A DNA stretch of 64,000 nucleotides from Gorsachius magnificus (Eukaryota; Chordata; Aves; Pelecaniformes; Ardeidae). A program made the position numbers and the translations under genes. This document shows, one piece after another, positions 24,276-34,900 of the stretch. The notes beneath the pieces were generated by a model. That model ran no database searches, was not told where the DNA came from, and saw only the letters and a list, made by a program, of their open reading frames with translations. The DNA is taken from the NCBI GenBank assembly GCA_034008185.1, contig CM067081.1, positions 83,162,765 through 83,226,764 of the forward strand, in the 5' to 3' direction. The first letter of the stretch is position 1. Every line of letters starts with the position of its first letter.

Positions 24276-26549
24276 ACGAACTGACCATGACCCTCAGCCT
24301 TCATTTGGCTTCTGTTCCAAACCAGACCATATGAGTAAGGAGAAGCCTAGACACACAGCCAGTCACAGGATTAGTAACTTAATCACAAAACCCTTCAAAG
24401 CAAAGGAAGTCTTGCAAAGGCTAAGTATGAAATACCATATGTGATATTGTAACTTACTTATTTTTTTAAGACTAAAACTCTTCAAGCAGGAGGTGTAGGC
24501 TGCCCATCAGCACTGATAAGGGAAGTTATCTGCAGTGTTCCCTCTATTACTGGCACAGGTGAAGCTGAGGTGTGTGGATGAATCTAATTACTCTGTTATG
24601 TTGTGTGTGTATAGGAAAACTGACCAGGTATAAAGAGTAAATGGATTCATTTTCTTACACCTGTGACTGTTCCACCCATCCATTTAGAACAGCACATCCT
24701 TTCAGTCACAGCTTTAGTATACAACGACAGCAGAAGCTGTACTGCAGATCAGTTTTAAATATTTTCGTCAGTGTCATCTGGTCACCAGTGAAAAAAAGTT
24801 CTCTACCATACTCTTGTCTACATTACACTCAAGATGAACAGAGCTTTTCTCTTCCACTGTAGATGGTAGAACATGCTGGCCAGCTGAACAGCTCTAGCTC
24901 CTGCACAGTTTGATTCATCTGAGAGTATTTCCTTTGGGAATTGAGACCCTCACTCTTTGCATTTGGAAATAATTCTTGAATTTGCAATCTGTTACCATAT
25001 AACTTCATTCTCTTTATGGGGACCATCAAGTTACTTCTGCTTGATTTCCACAGGTCAGCTCTGAATTTCCAGAGGTGATGAGAAAGGATGCGTCATTATG
25101 CATAAATATCTGTGCCTCCAAGTCTTCATTACAGAGTTAGCTGTAAGGTGATATTGTTGCCACTTGAAAAAATTACTAATGATTACTCAAAGGAAGTGCA
25201 GTGATTTCTGAGGAAGTGATCACTTGACTACATCATCAGATAGACTGTAGTGAGTGTACTTCAGAATATTTGGGGTGCTGTGTATGCAGCATGTGTATAT
25301 AGTGATTTAGTGGGTAAATTGTTAACATACAATCATTTCTCTATCCTACAAGAAAGTCAAGTAGCCAAGCTAATCCGGACAGTCTAAGGACCTGTCTTCT
25401 GTGAGACTGGGCTGGAGACTGGTTATTCACAGAACAGCTGGGATGGAGAGTTCCCACCTTCTGCATTTCCACTCTTTTGGTGTCGTACCTGATCTATGTC
25501 CAACTGTACTTCAAAAGATGCCTACATTTTAGGTATATGAGAGATATACATCTGATAACAGGATGGGTATGGGACATATGACCCTTGAGACAGTACGTGA
25601 CCCGGCCTGCACAAATGATTTGGCATTACTACCTAAAGGGCTGTAACTGGTCATTTTTCCAAGCTACTAAAGCTTTTTACTCTAACCATATGACAATGTT
25701 TTGTAGTTGGATCAGTTTCAAAGCTTGCAACACTCTGTGGCTTTGCCCACGTCTTAGAGCAGACCTATCTGATTTTACTAAGTATCTTATTGTTATTTTT
25801 ATCTTGCTGGAAAAAAAGTCCTGATATGTACTCAGTTTTGTATTGACGGAGTACCTGCCTATGTTTTTGCTTGGTAGAAAGTTTTATCCTTAAAATTGAG
25901 TTGCAAATGTAGAGGGGTAGTGATGGATTTCATCCATCACTGAAAAGGATCCCCTTTGTAAATATAATCTTCAATACTGGAAACAGCAGTGCACTTGGAA
26001 AGGAAAATTAAAAATATACTCAAATGATAGAGAAACATAATGCGATAGGCCAGTGGAGTTAAAAATAGAATCTTATCACCTTTCTTTTCTTCAGATAAGA
26101 ACAATTTGGGTTGCTCTCACACCAAGGGTATAGTTATATTCTTAATGATAATATCAAGACAAAGTATGGGTAGGCAAATATATCTGCAGTCTGTAGCCTC
26201 AAGATAAATCACTCCAAATAAAGCAGGACTAAGAAATCCAGGATTGTACTGTAACAAAGTACTCCATGACAAGCTTGGTGTTGCTATTCTGGACCTCACC
26301 TTTGCACTGATTCATAAGATCTGCTAGTACAAACATATTATGGCAGTAAGGCATAAAATGTCATTGCTCGACTGACTTGGTAGCATTTCCGCAACTAAAT
26401 ATATCCATCTATAGAAAGGGAGGCACGTGACCTGGTTGGTGGAGGGAGACAGGGACTTCTAAGAGATATTCACTGTTCTTTAGGTGAGGTGTCCCACAGA
26501 GGCAGTAAGACAATAAATCCCCCTCTGAAGTATTCTAAGGGCTACTTAC

Positions 26550-26596
26550 CACCAGAAGTTTGATCCTTCACTACCACAGAAGACTAAGCTCTTTGA
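26550..26596 (-). other. exon-like 47-bp open segment, unproven
   Basis: On the minus strand a good acceptor (TTTCTCTCGTATATCACTTCCAG-type tract, AG complementary to 26597-26598) and a good donor (GGTG|GTAAGTAG, GT complementary to 26548-26549) enclose 47 bp with exactly one open frame, SKSLVFCGSEGSNFW plus two bases. Both splice sites are close to consensus, which is uncommon by chance. The peptide is too short to identify, and no adjoining exon in phase was confirmed. Confidence 0.17.
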
Positions 26597-28264
26597 CTGG
26601 AAGTGATATACGAGAGAAATGATGCAGAAAACAACTAGAAGGAACTGGAAACCAGGGTGTAGCAAAGCAAGCTATGGTCAGTGCTGGGGTACAAGGCCGT
26701 AGGGGTGAAGGCTGAAAAGACAGAAGGAGGCATACTGGGAACTATCAGTCAAACAAGCATGGGGTGGGCTCCTTTCTGTTGACCCACACCCTGCTGACTC
26801 TGCTGCGTTAGAGAAAGGAAAATATTTCATTCCAGAGATTTTCATCAATCTGTTGTTAGCTCCCAATTTAACCCACAAATTGGGGAAAATGAAGCATCCA
26901 AAGCATCCTCAGCCCTAGACTTTCAGTTAGGAACAGATTCCTCCCACAATTCCTAGCATGAAACTAGCCAAAGATATTGCTTAGCATTGTCCCTTTTTTA
27001 GAGGCTTTACTATAACATAAGGAAGCAGAACCATGGGGCATCTTTAACAAATGATATAAAATTGTTTTCATAATTGTAACTGATAAAAATGGATCCACCT
27101 TACTGAATACATATTTCAGAGTGTTTCCAATGCTTTTCTTCTAACGGATGTGTTCTCAGGCCTCTACTCTTGTTGAAGCCTTACTAAATTAGTCATCATC
27201 CTTGACTCGATGAAAAACATTCATACAGTCTAATTTTTAAAACTTTTAAAGTTTTCTTCTTCTTCCATGGAGACCCCTTCCTTCAGCCATAATCAAACTC
27301 ACTTGCTTCTAGCCAGGTTGATGGTGAGTGTGCAAAGCAAAGCTGTTCTAGCCTTCACCTGCGGCCAGTATGAAACCTAGATCTCCTCTCCATAAGCCTT
27401 TCCAAGCCAGTGTTAGGTCCTGCTATTCAACCTAACATTTTTTTTTTTCCTTTAGGAGATTTTTGAAACCACTTTGCAAAATATCCTTTTTTTAAGGTTG
27501 CTCTTTGAAACAAAAACAGAGTGAAAAGGACTGCTCAGAAGTTAATGTAAGTCATATTTCCACGTTTTTGCTGAGCCTAGCCATTTCCTCAGAAGTGGAG
27601 TCCTACAATTTCCTCAAGCTTCAACCCTCCTTTCTCTGGGGCAAGAGTTTCTCCTGTGGAAAAATCCGTCATTAGGCTGAATTTCACTATCAGGTGAAAT
27701 TTGGTCAAATTTGATTCTCCAAATCCAATCCCTGAGGAAATAATTTACGAATGAAAAAGTGCAGGCGAAGATGAGTCCAAATTGCTAAAAAAGTCATTTA
27801 ATCCTATACATGCAATCCCCTTTTCTTTGTATCTCAGTTCATATGGATTTATACTCTCTTGCCCTTACAGAGTTAAAGTCCTGTTGCCTATGCACTCCTC
27901 CAAGACTCACCCCTAACACAACCACTCCCAGTGAAGTGGTAGGACAAATGTCTGGAAGAGGATGGTCTTGGTGTGTTTTCCACAACGTGCTGTGGTTGTT
28001 CCTTCCCTGTACCCAACTCCCCTTTCTTTCTCTTGGCTGCCAAGCTGACAATTCCTGCACAGTAGCTCTAAAGCTAAATGTTCAGTGTAGTTGGAGGGGA
28101 AAAAAAAGAGCTTGTCCATATCAGAGGGAAGGAAAGAATATAAATTGAGTCCTATCGGCAATACACAAAAAAAGAAAAAAAACCCCAGAAATTAACAACA
28201 GTCCCCCCCCCAAACTAACAGCTGAGTGGGCTTCAAGCTGGCCCAGTCAGCCTCCTTGCTTTAT

Positions 28265-28520
28265 CAATAAATTGCATTATCTCTGCCTTGATTATTTACA
28301 CTACAGAGGATATCTGCAAGGTTATCAGGACCCAAGTGACTTAATAAGATTGCAAAGAGATGCAGCTGATAATTGTTTTCTGACAGGTTTATTTCTGCAA
28401 CTGATGCGTCTTTTAAGGGTTTAGTATTTTTGCAGACAAGTCTAAGGAGAAACATATGCTGTGCCTTATCACATGTGGAGTCTAGGGTGACAGTGAGGAG
28501 AGGCGGAGGGGGAGGTGGCA
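28265..28520. promoter_or_regulatory. candidate conserved non-coding/enhancer-like block
   Basis: Balanced-composition sequence dense in developmental transcription-factor words: CAGCTGATAATTG (E-box CAGCTG overlapping a TAATTG homeodomain site), TTATCAATAAATTGC, CTTATCACATGTGG (GATA site on the reverse strand plus a CACATGTG E-box) and TGACAGG (TALE-type). It is free of recognisable repeats and has few simple runs. Motif density alone is weak evidence; no cross-species alignment could be made. Confidence 0.2.
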
Positions 28521-31500
28521 TTGATTCGAAGCAAGGAAACCCCTTCTTGTCACTCAGCTTTGAGAGCTTCTTAGTGCCTTGTTAAATACACTGAGAAATG
28601 CATATCTCAGCGGAGCTCCAGGAGGACTACTTCATGTTAGGAGATTTTATTTTACAGATTGCCCTCTAGACAAGAGAAATCTGATTTCGGAGCCTACACA
28701 AAAGGCTCGCTGTGCTTTGTGGGTGTATTGATCTGGCAGCTCTGCAGCAGCTGTGAGCTCAAATGTCTGTGCTGCCGGCGTAATCAGAAATATGCTACAT
28801 GCAGGATGCAGCAAGCTTCAAGAGCTTAACAAGCCAGATAGGGGGCCTGTCAATTCCTTTCAGGGCTAACAGCAGGGTAAGGAAGCAGTATATATGGGGA
28901 ACTATCAAAGCTATTGCAAGAAAAAAGGGATGAGGAAATGACTAAATTAAAAACCACGAGAAAATCACTGAAAGATAAAAAGTACCAGCTTATTCACCTA
29001 TCGTCCAGATATGTTTGCTTTACAGTACTCACACAAATCCAATATGCAGCCCAATTACAGTCTGAAAACCCAAAACCTCATTTCAAAATGTCTGGGTGAT
29101 ATCACTGTACTGTGTTTACCTTTCTCATATTTTCCAGCAGTCACAAAAGCCTTCCTGTGTTGAGCAAAGCTTTTTATGGTAGGAAAGAATCTTCTTTGTT
29201 ATTCTTAATGTTTTTCAAGCATTTTTCATCGTAATAGAACATCATACTTTTGGCTTGTGGATACGTTTATATATTATTTTTATCTTGATTTCAGTACATA
29301 TACATTTTATCCTAATGGCTTTCTGGTAAATGTATGAGCTGACTTTCCCCATTTCAATCCTGATATGATACTTGTACCTGACATTTTCTGAAATGATGGG
29401 GTTTGTTCAGGCAATAACACAGTGCACAAAAGAAAGGTAATACTGGTGGCTCATAGCATCCGGACTTGGCTTTGAGGTTGGTAAGTCCATCATTAACATA
29501 TGGTCTGTTCTTGCAAATGCTCACACACAGAGCGCCTTCAGGCGTGCGAGGAAGCACAATGAACCGGGAGCACTTCCTCCCCATGACTTTGCAGAATGCT
29601 TCTCGGTTTTCTTTTTCCAGAGACATACCATGGAGATAGAGGCTGAAAACCTGTCTGTTCTGGTCAGAGTTAACGCTGCTGGAGCAATGAAATGTGCTTT
29701 TGTTTGCTCCCTCTGCTTGCTATTTGTGAATCATGTAAAAAGTACAGTAATCTCGGTTCTGCTTTCCCTCTAAGTATGCTACCCTCGCTACACTTCCATA
29801 AGGCTCAAAATCAGTCAGGCTTTTAAAACAGTTTTTGTTTGTCTTTCTTTTGTGTAGCTTAATATAGAAACTATTTTCATAATTTTAAATTAATGAAAAG
29901 GAAGGTTGAGAGGAGAATTAAATTTAAAAAGAGAGTGGGAGCAAGGGGCCCTGACCACAGCAGTAACATCTGGAAAGCAACAATTATCTCTCTTGGTAGC
30001 TGTGCAATTACTACAGAGAGTACCTACCAGTGAAAACCCTCAGTAATGCATCACTCTTCTCTGATGGCTGGGTCATAGGAAGCATCCATTAACAGGAACA
30101 CTGGATCTTATTCATCCAGAAGCGCCAAGATGAGTCAGACCTAACTATGTACCAGAAATACATCATTCCACTATCTTTGCTTTGGTAATTAAGAATTTAG
30201 AAATGTAGATGTATTAAGCAATTTAGAAGGATAGATACAGTCACTACACAGCTAAATAAGCCATTCACATATTCATGGAACAGCCTACCTTTGCTCTGAA
30301 AGATAGATATGAGTCATTTTAAAATGCATTTTCAAGCCTTAGGTGTCAAAATTGTGGCTGTCAGCCACACAGCTCTTTTGAGCTAACAGGGCATTGCCCA
30401 GTAAGCTGCAGAGCTCACAAAGCCAAGTCACAAAACCTTGCTGTTCTCTAGTTATTCAGCTGGAAAATACGGCCACGATTAAAGACTCATTCTTTAATGG
30501 GTAAGGCATGGGTAAGGCAGAAGGCTCCAGAGCTCCAGGTGTCCTGGCTTGGGAGTGACCACGTTTAGAACTAATTCAGACAGCCCTGAACATGCCAAGC
30601 GTGCCTTCTCTGGGCTTCGTTTCTACCTCAGAAGTTAGATACAACAATATTGCTTCTTCCAACCAAGAGCTAGAGAAGGGTGGCAAAGCCATGGGATTTC
30701 TTCATACCTTTGGTATCAGAGAAGCCACAGCCTAGGGCAGGTAGGGTCTTCCTCCAAAGAGGAACCTGGATGCCTTCATCCACTCAGTATGGAAGTCAGG
30801 CACTTGCTTCAGGAGGACTGCTTCACAAGACAAAAAATGCAGGCGGACTCGATCTCATTCCAAGTTCTACTTTACTTCTGCTAATGGAAAAGTAGCATTA
30901 ATTACATCAAAAAAACCTTTCTTGTTATACACAGTCTTGCCCGTACTACATCTAGATGTTGTCCAGAGACAATGGATGCAACCTTTCTTATTGCAAAAGT
31001 ACATGAAATACCAGTTCAGAGTCAGGCATGGTTGGGCTGCTGATGGGCAGATAAACTGCACTGCAGTCTCCCCTCTCATGAGACTGGAGTACAAGTAGGA
31101 CTAGGCAGAGCAAATGGAGGGATGGCTCCAGCCCCCTCGCTTCTTCCACTTCCCTCTGATAAGCCTGAACCAATGCAATTGTAACATCCACCTATTTACT
31201 CAACACGCTGTTTCATCTCTTCTCCCTTTCTATTCCTCTCACTGCATTTCATCTCTCACTACACATTGAAGTCATTAGGCCATTAAGAGAAGGATTGATA
31301 TTTATTTTGTGTTTAGTCTAGTACTGTGAGGTGTTAAATGGCATCTGTAGGCACTTTCAAAAAACATAATATAATGCCTTTTGAGCAATTACTGTGGCAG
31401 TGTTAATACGCATTTGCCCCATTGAACAAAATGATGCTTACAGAGCAAATGCAATTCACTCTGTAACATGAATGGTTGTAAAACAAATTAAGAGGAGAAG

Positions 31501-33649
31501 ATGAATATTTCAACCTGGCTAACCTTAGTGACTCAAAACAACTTAAGTCTGCTCAGCTTTCAGTACAATTGCTGGAAACTATTCTTGTTGCTTTCTACCT
31601 CTTCTCCAGGTTTATCTTACTACTGAAATACCATTGATCCCAGTGCAGCCAGTAACAATGAAGGCTCAGTTGCACTGTGCTGGCACAGACGCTTCTTGCT
31701 CTGACTGGGGATTAAAACATGTAACAACCTGATTAACCTTAATAACAGCATATCTTTATGTATTAGAAGTGCTATAAAGATCTGACCTAGATCTGGAACT
31801 TGGCTCTAGTACGTAGAAAGCAGTGGGTAAGATGTTTTAAATCTTGAAATCATGGAGATCTTTCAAATCATTGAGATATGCAATGCCTTTGTCCTAGATA
31901 ATAAAAGAATTAGGATTGGGGTTTTTTTTCAGTTTGATACTATGACAAAAAGGTTGCACTTGGGACAGTGTAAACTGGGAAAATTCACAGGCTGACCCAA
32001 TTTGCGGGGCCTAACTTCACATCTGTGAAGACAGCTGTAGCAAGAGGCTGTCTTTAGGTTCAAATACAGGTTTGACACCCATATCGCCTGATACTTTAAG
32101 CAGCTACATCCTGAAACATCACATGAGAAAACACCACGACCAGATTCACTTATGACAGAGACTACAAAGATATAAAGAGAGTAAAAAAAAAAATTGATGA
32201 GAAAACTTCTCTATTTTGCTATGACTATTCCAAGATACATAAATGTGGAAGCAGATAGATTTATCCAGTAATATATAAAAAAAATTGAAAAGATTTATCC
32301 ATAATATTTTAAGTGATAACTTTAGCACGTATGTTCAACAGAATAAAGTGACTGTCCACTAAACCCGCTCTAAATCTTGTACTGCTGTGATCTATACAAA
32401 CCTACTCTAAAAGTACGGTCTGTAGTCATCACCCTTTCAAATGACAGCCATTCACAGAGAGAGGGAAAATGCAGGATATTGCTTTATTTCTGCTTTATTC
32501 CTTCCCTAGACCAGGCAAAGCACTTCTAAAAGGAAAAGGTAAAAATATTTATTTGATTCACTAGGATTTTAAATGGTTTTCCAGGAGAACAGTTTCCAAT
32601 TACTATTCTCTATTTGCAGAAATGGGACTGCCATTCAAGGGTTGCCTGTGATTTCAATTGAAACTCCAACAGTGACCAGGAAATAAAAGACTTTAGAGAA
32701 AACACTGATATTCTGGGCTGGCCAGTTCCCCTGCAGACCTTCTGTTAGTTTTATATCTGTTGTTGTTATCTAGGCTTTTTTAATTCAGATCTCAGCATCT
32801 GTTATGTCCCTGCACAAGCACATGTTTAACTCTTCCTCCCACAATATTTTAAGTAAAGACTCTTGCCTTCCAGAGCTTTCTCAATGTTGCAGCTCAAATA
32901 AGTACAAAATATCAGACAAAGCTGAAGATTGTGTTCTTAAGCCTTTGACAGTTTTTATCAAGGCCTTCCAGGTCAGCAGAATTCAGAGCTTCTTTTTCTT
33001 TGCCAAATTTAGGACCTGGTCACAATGGCCAATAACCAATTATGACCCATCAGTTAGGTCATACCATTTAGGTAGTGACAGTTGATATGAATGGAATTAA
33101 TCTATGTTCTGCCCCTTGGGTGTTATCCCTAAAGACTTCAGTGAGAACCTGACAGACCCATTAGTTAACAGTGCAGTCATGGCTGCTTAATATCATTTTG
33201 GCTTATTAATTAATGAGCCATGTAAATCACGTTCAATATAGTGATGAGGTAGCCTCAAATCAAATCAGTATGGAGGTCAAGGAAGGAAGGTGAATAAGCT
33301 ACAGGGCTTTGTAGCCTTTGGCTGGTTATGCTTCCTTTTCTCTTTTGACATACCATAGTCCATACAGCCAGCACCAGCAGAGCCATCTCATATCAACATG
33401 GAAATAGGATGAGTCCCTCTTCACCTCAGAGAACAGCTAAGTATGCCCCCCGAACAACTTGCAGAAGTAACGTTATCAGAAACCACCTTTTTCTTCTTTC
33501 CAGATAGCAAAGGATTCATGTGCGTCCGACCACTTGGGCTTGGAGGGGATCTGACGAGAAGAAATCTTTTGCTCTGTGCTATTTGCTCAGCCTAGGGCTG
33601 ACAACCTAAAAGAACATGGAGTTGGATGCATTGTACTCTTCAGTCATAC

Positions 33650-33667
33650 AAAAAAAAAAAAAAAAAA
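33650..33667. repeat. (A)18 homopolymer
   Basis: Eighteen uninterrupted A residues, about 150 bp before a longer A run at 33820. No retrocopy is recognised upstream. Confidence 0.85.
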
Positions 33668-33819
33668 GGCAGTAAGCATATCTATCTCAGAGGCGAATAG
33701 CATCCTCGCATACTGCAGGGGACTCAAAGCTAGCCGATCTACCAGGCCATGCCACTAGTGAGCAACAGGCTCCCTCCTCCTTGCTAAAAGACAGAAACTA
33801 AAAACAAAGCCACAGGAGG

Positions 33820-33848
<29 letters not shown>
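33820..33848. repeat. (A)29 homopolymer
   Basis: The longest homopolymer in the window, 29 A residues, followed by CCAGAAAAATT. No processed pseudogene is recognisable on the plus strand before it. Such a length is slippage-prone and could be mis-sized in an assembly. Confidence 0.85.
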
Positions 33849-33850
<2 letters not shown>

Positions 33851-33934
33851 AGAAAAATTAAGAAGTACAGATTGAGAATTATCAGACAAATTACATCAAA
33901 AGCTGCTAGAGTTATCACAAGTACAGCACAAGAA

Positions 33935-34208
33935 ATCACGCAGAGCTCTGCAGGGGTCACCTGGTTGACGGGAGCTCCAGACGGGGTCTGTCCTTGGTCC
34001 CACTGCCGCAGGAGGGGCGCAGGGGGAAGGCAGCACCACTGCAAGGGAAGCTGCTAGCTCCCAAAAAGTCTCCTGCCCAAGAAGGTGTCTGCACCCTGGC
34101 TCTCCTTTATGCTGTGAAATTTGTTCTGGTGAGAACAGACTGTGAAGCCAAAAAGGGGACATTACAGGAATAAGCAAAATGGGAGCACCTTCACAGTCCC
34201 AGGCAAAG
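33935..34208 (+). other. CpG-enriched segment ending in an ATG and a donor site
   Basis: The first 100 bp holds about five CpGs and GC-rich words (GACGGGAGC, CCGCAGGAGGGGCGCAGG) against an AT-rich background. Downstream, an ATG in good Kozak context (GCAAAATGG, near 34179) opens a ten-codon frame, MGAPSQSQAK, that runs into AAAG|GTAAGCC at 34209. This arrangement would suit a first coding exon, but there is no TATA box or initiator, the peptide is not recognised, and the region could equally be decayed repeat. Confidence 0.15.
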
Positions 34209-34603
34209 GTAAGCCATAGAGGATAGAAGCAGGCATGTAGGCTGTTGTTGCGTCATTATTTGTTTTGTTTTCCCTGAATGCATCACCTAATAAATATTTT
34301 CCTGGAGTCTGGCTGTTTCCGAGTTCTGTCTGGGCACCTTCAGAGCACACAAGGGTGGGTGCCGAGCGTGACTCACGGCTGCCGATGTGATCCCCGTCAG
34401 CACCAGGAAACTGCAGCGCAGGCCAAGGGAGGGAGGATCACATCGCTGCATCCCACATGAGCAATGGCCCCAGCAAGGCCATAAACCCCAGGGCGCCCAG
34501 GGCATATCCAAGATATCATCAACTAGGACAGCCTATTTCTAATGAAAGCTTGACTCTTTAGTCTCAGGCCATTCACAGGGCTATTTGACCAGAAAAAAAA
34601 AAT

Positions 34604-34633
34604 AAATTCTTTTTTTTTTTCCCTTTTTTTTTT
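34604..34633. repeat. T-rich homopolymer tracts
   Basis: An A10 run is closely followed by a T11 run, three C, and a T10 run, forming an A/T low-complexity patch directly before the MIR-like SINE. The A-run and T-runs could pair as a short hairpin. Confidence 0.7.
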
Positions 34634-34663
34634 ATTTTGGAGAGCAGAGATGGTTGAATAACT

Positions 34664-34800
34664 GGACTAGTAGCAAAAACACTGAGTTCTTATGCTGTCT
34701 TTGCCAGCTTGTTGTGTGAGTGACAGCACGTCATTTCACTTTTTTGTCTCAGTTCTCTACTATATATGAGGATAACAATAGTCCAAGTGGTTTGGGGAGA
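34664..34800 (+). mobile_element. MIR-like ancient SINE
   Basis: Reading across, TATGCTGTCTTTGCCAGCTT, GTTGTGTGAGTGACAGCACG, TCATTTCACTTTTTTGTCTC and AGTTCTC ... GAGGATAACAATA align in order with the core and tail blocks of MIR (cf. CAGCTCTGCCACTTACTAGC, TGTGTGACCTTGGGCAAGTC, ACTTAACCTCTCTGTGCCTC, AGTTTCC ... GGGGATAATAATA). MIR is a tRNA-derived SINE with a CORE domain whose copies predate the amniote radiation, so divergence is high, as seen. The B-box end is poorly preserved. Orientation is plus. Confidence 0.6.
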
Positions 34801-34814
34801 CTAAATTCACTAAT

Positions 34815-34900
34815 GTCCTAAGCCAAAGCCCATTGAAGTAAATGGAAAAGCTCTCAATTACCTTGAAGGGCTTCAGGCCAGACCTGGCTTATTCAGCATT
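34815..34900 (-). repeat. ancient amniote interspersed repeat
   Basis: The reverse complement contains TTTCCATTTACTTCAATGGG followed by CTTTGG, matching the ATTGACTTCAATGGGCTTTGG word that recurs in old CR1/L3-like repeats of birds, turtles and crocodilians. It is adjacent to the MIR-like SINE, so this roughly 240-bp stretch is a cluster of very old insertions. Limits are approximate. Confidence 0.45.

Larger units (their letters stand above)
24276..34659. other. unique AT-rich non-coding DNA, no gene recognised
   Basis: No gene recognised over about 10 kb. Open frames reach 112 codons at most (27810-28148), with no known domain. A strong isolated 3' splice-site-like sequence (long T tract then CCTTTAG, AG at 27454-27455) is followed by stops in all three frames within about 70 bp, so it could at best border a non-coding exon. 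A C9 run lies at 28203-28211. Smaller features inside this interval are listed separately. Confidence 0.65.

Noticed and set aside
27430..27555. Strong poly-T 3' splice site at 27455 and a GTAAGT at 27547
   Set aside because: The enclosed sequence has stops in every frame; single good splice words are expected by chance in 64 kb.
32050..32075. tRNA B-box-like GGTTCAAATACAGG
   Set aside because: No A box at the right distance and no cloverleaf could be folded; no tRNA gene was found anywhere in the window.
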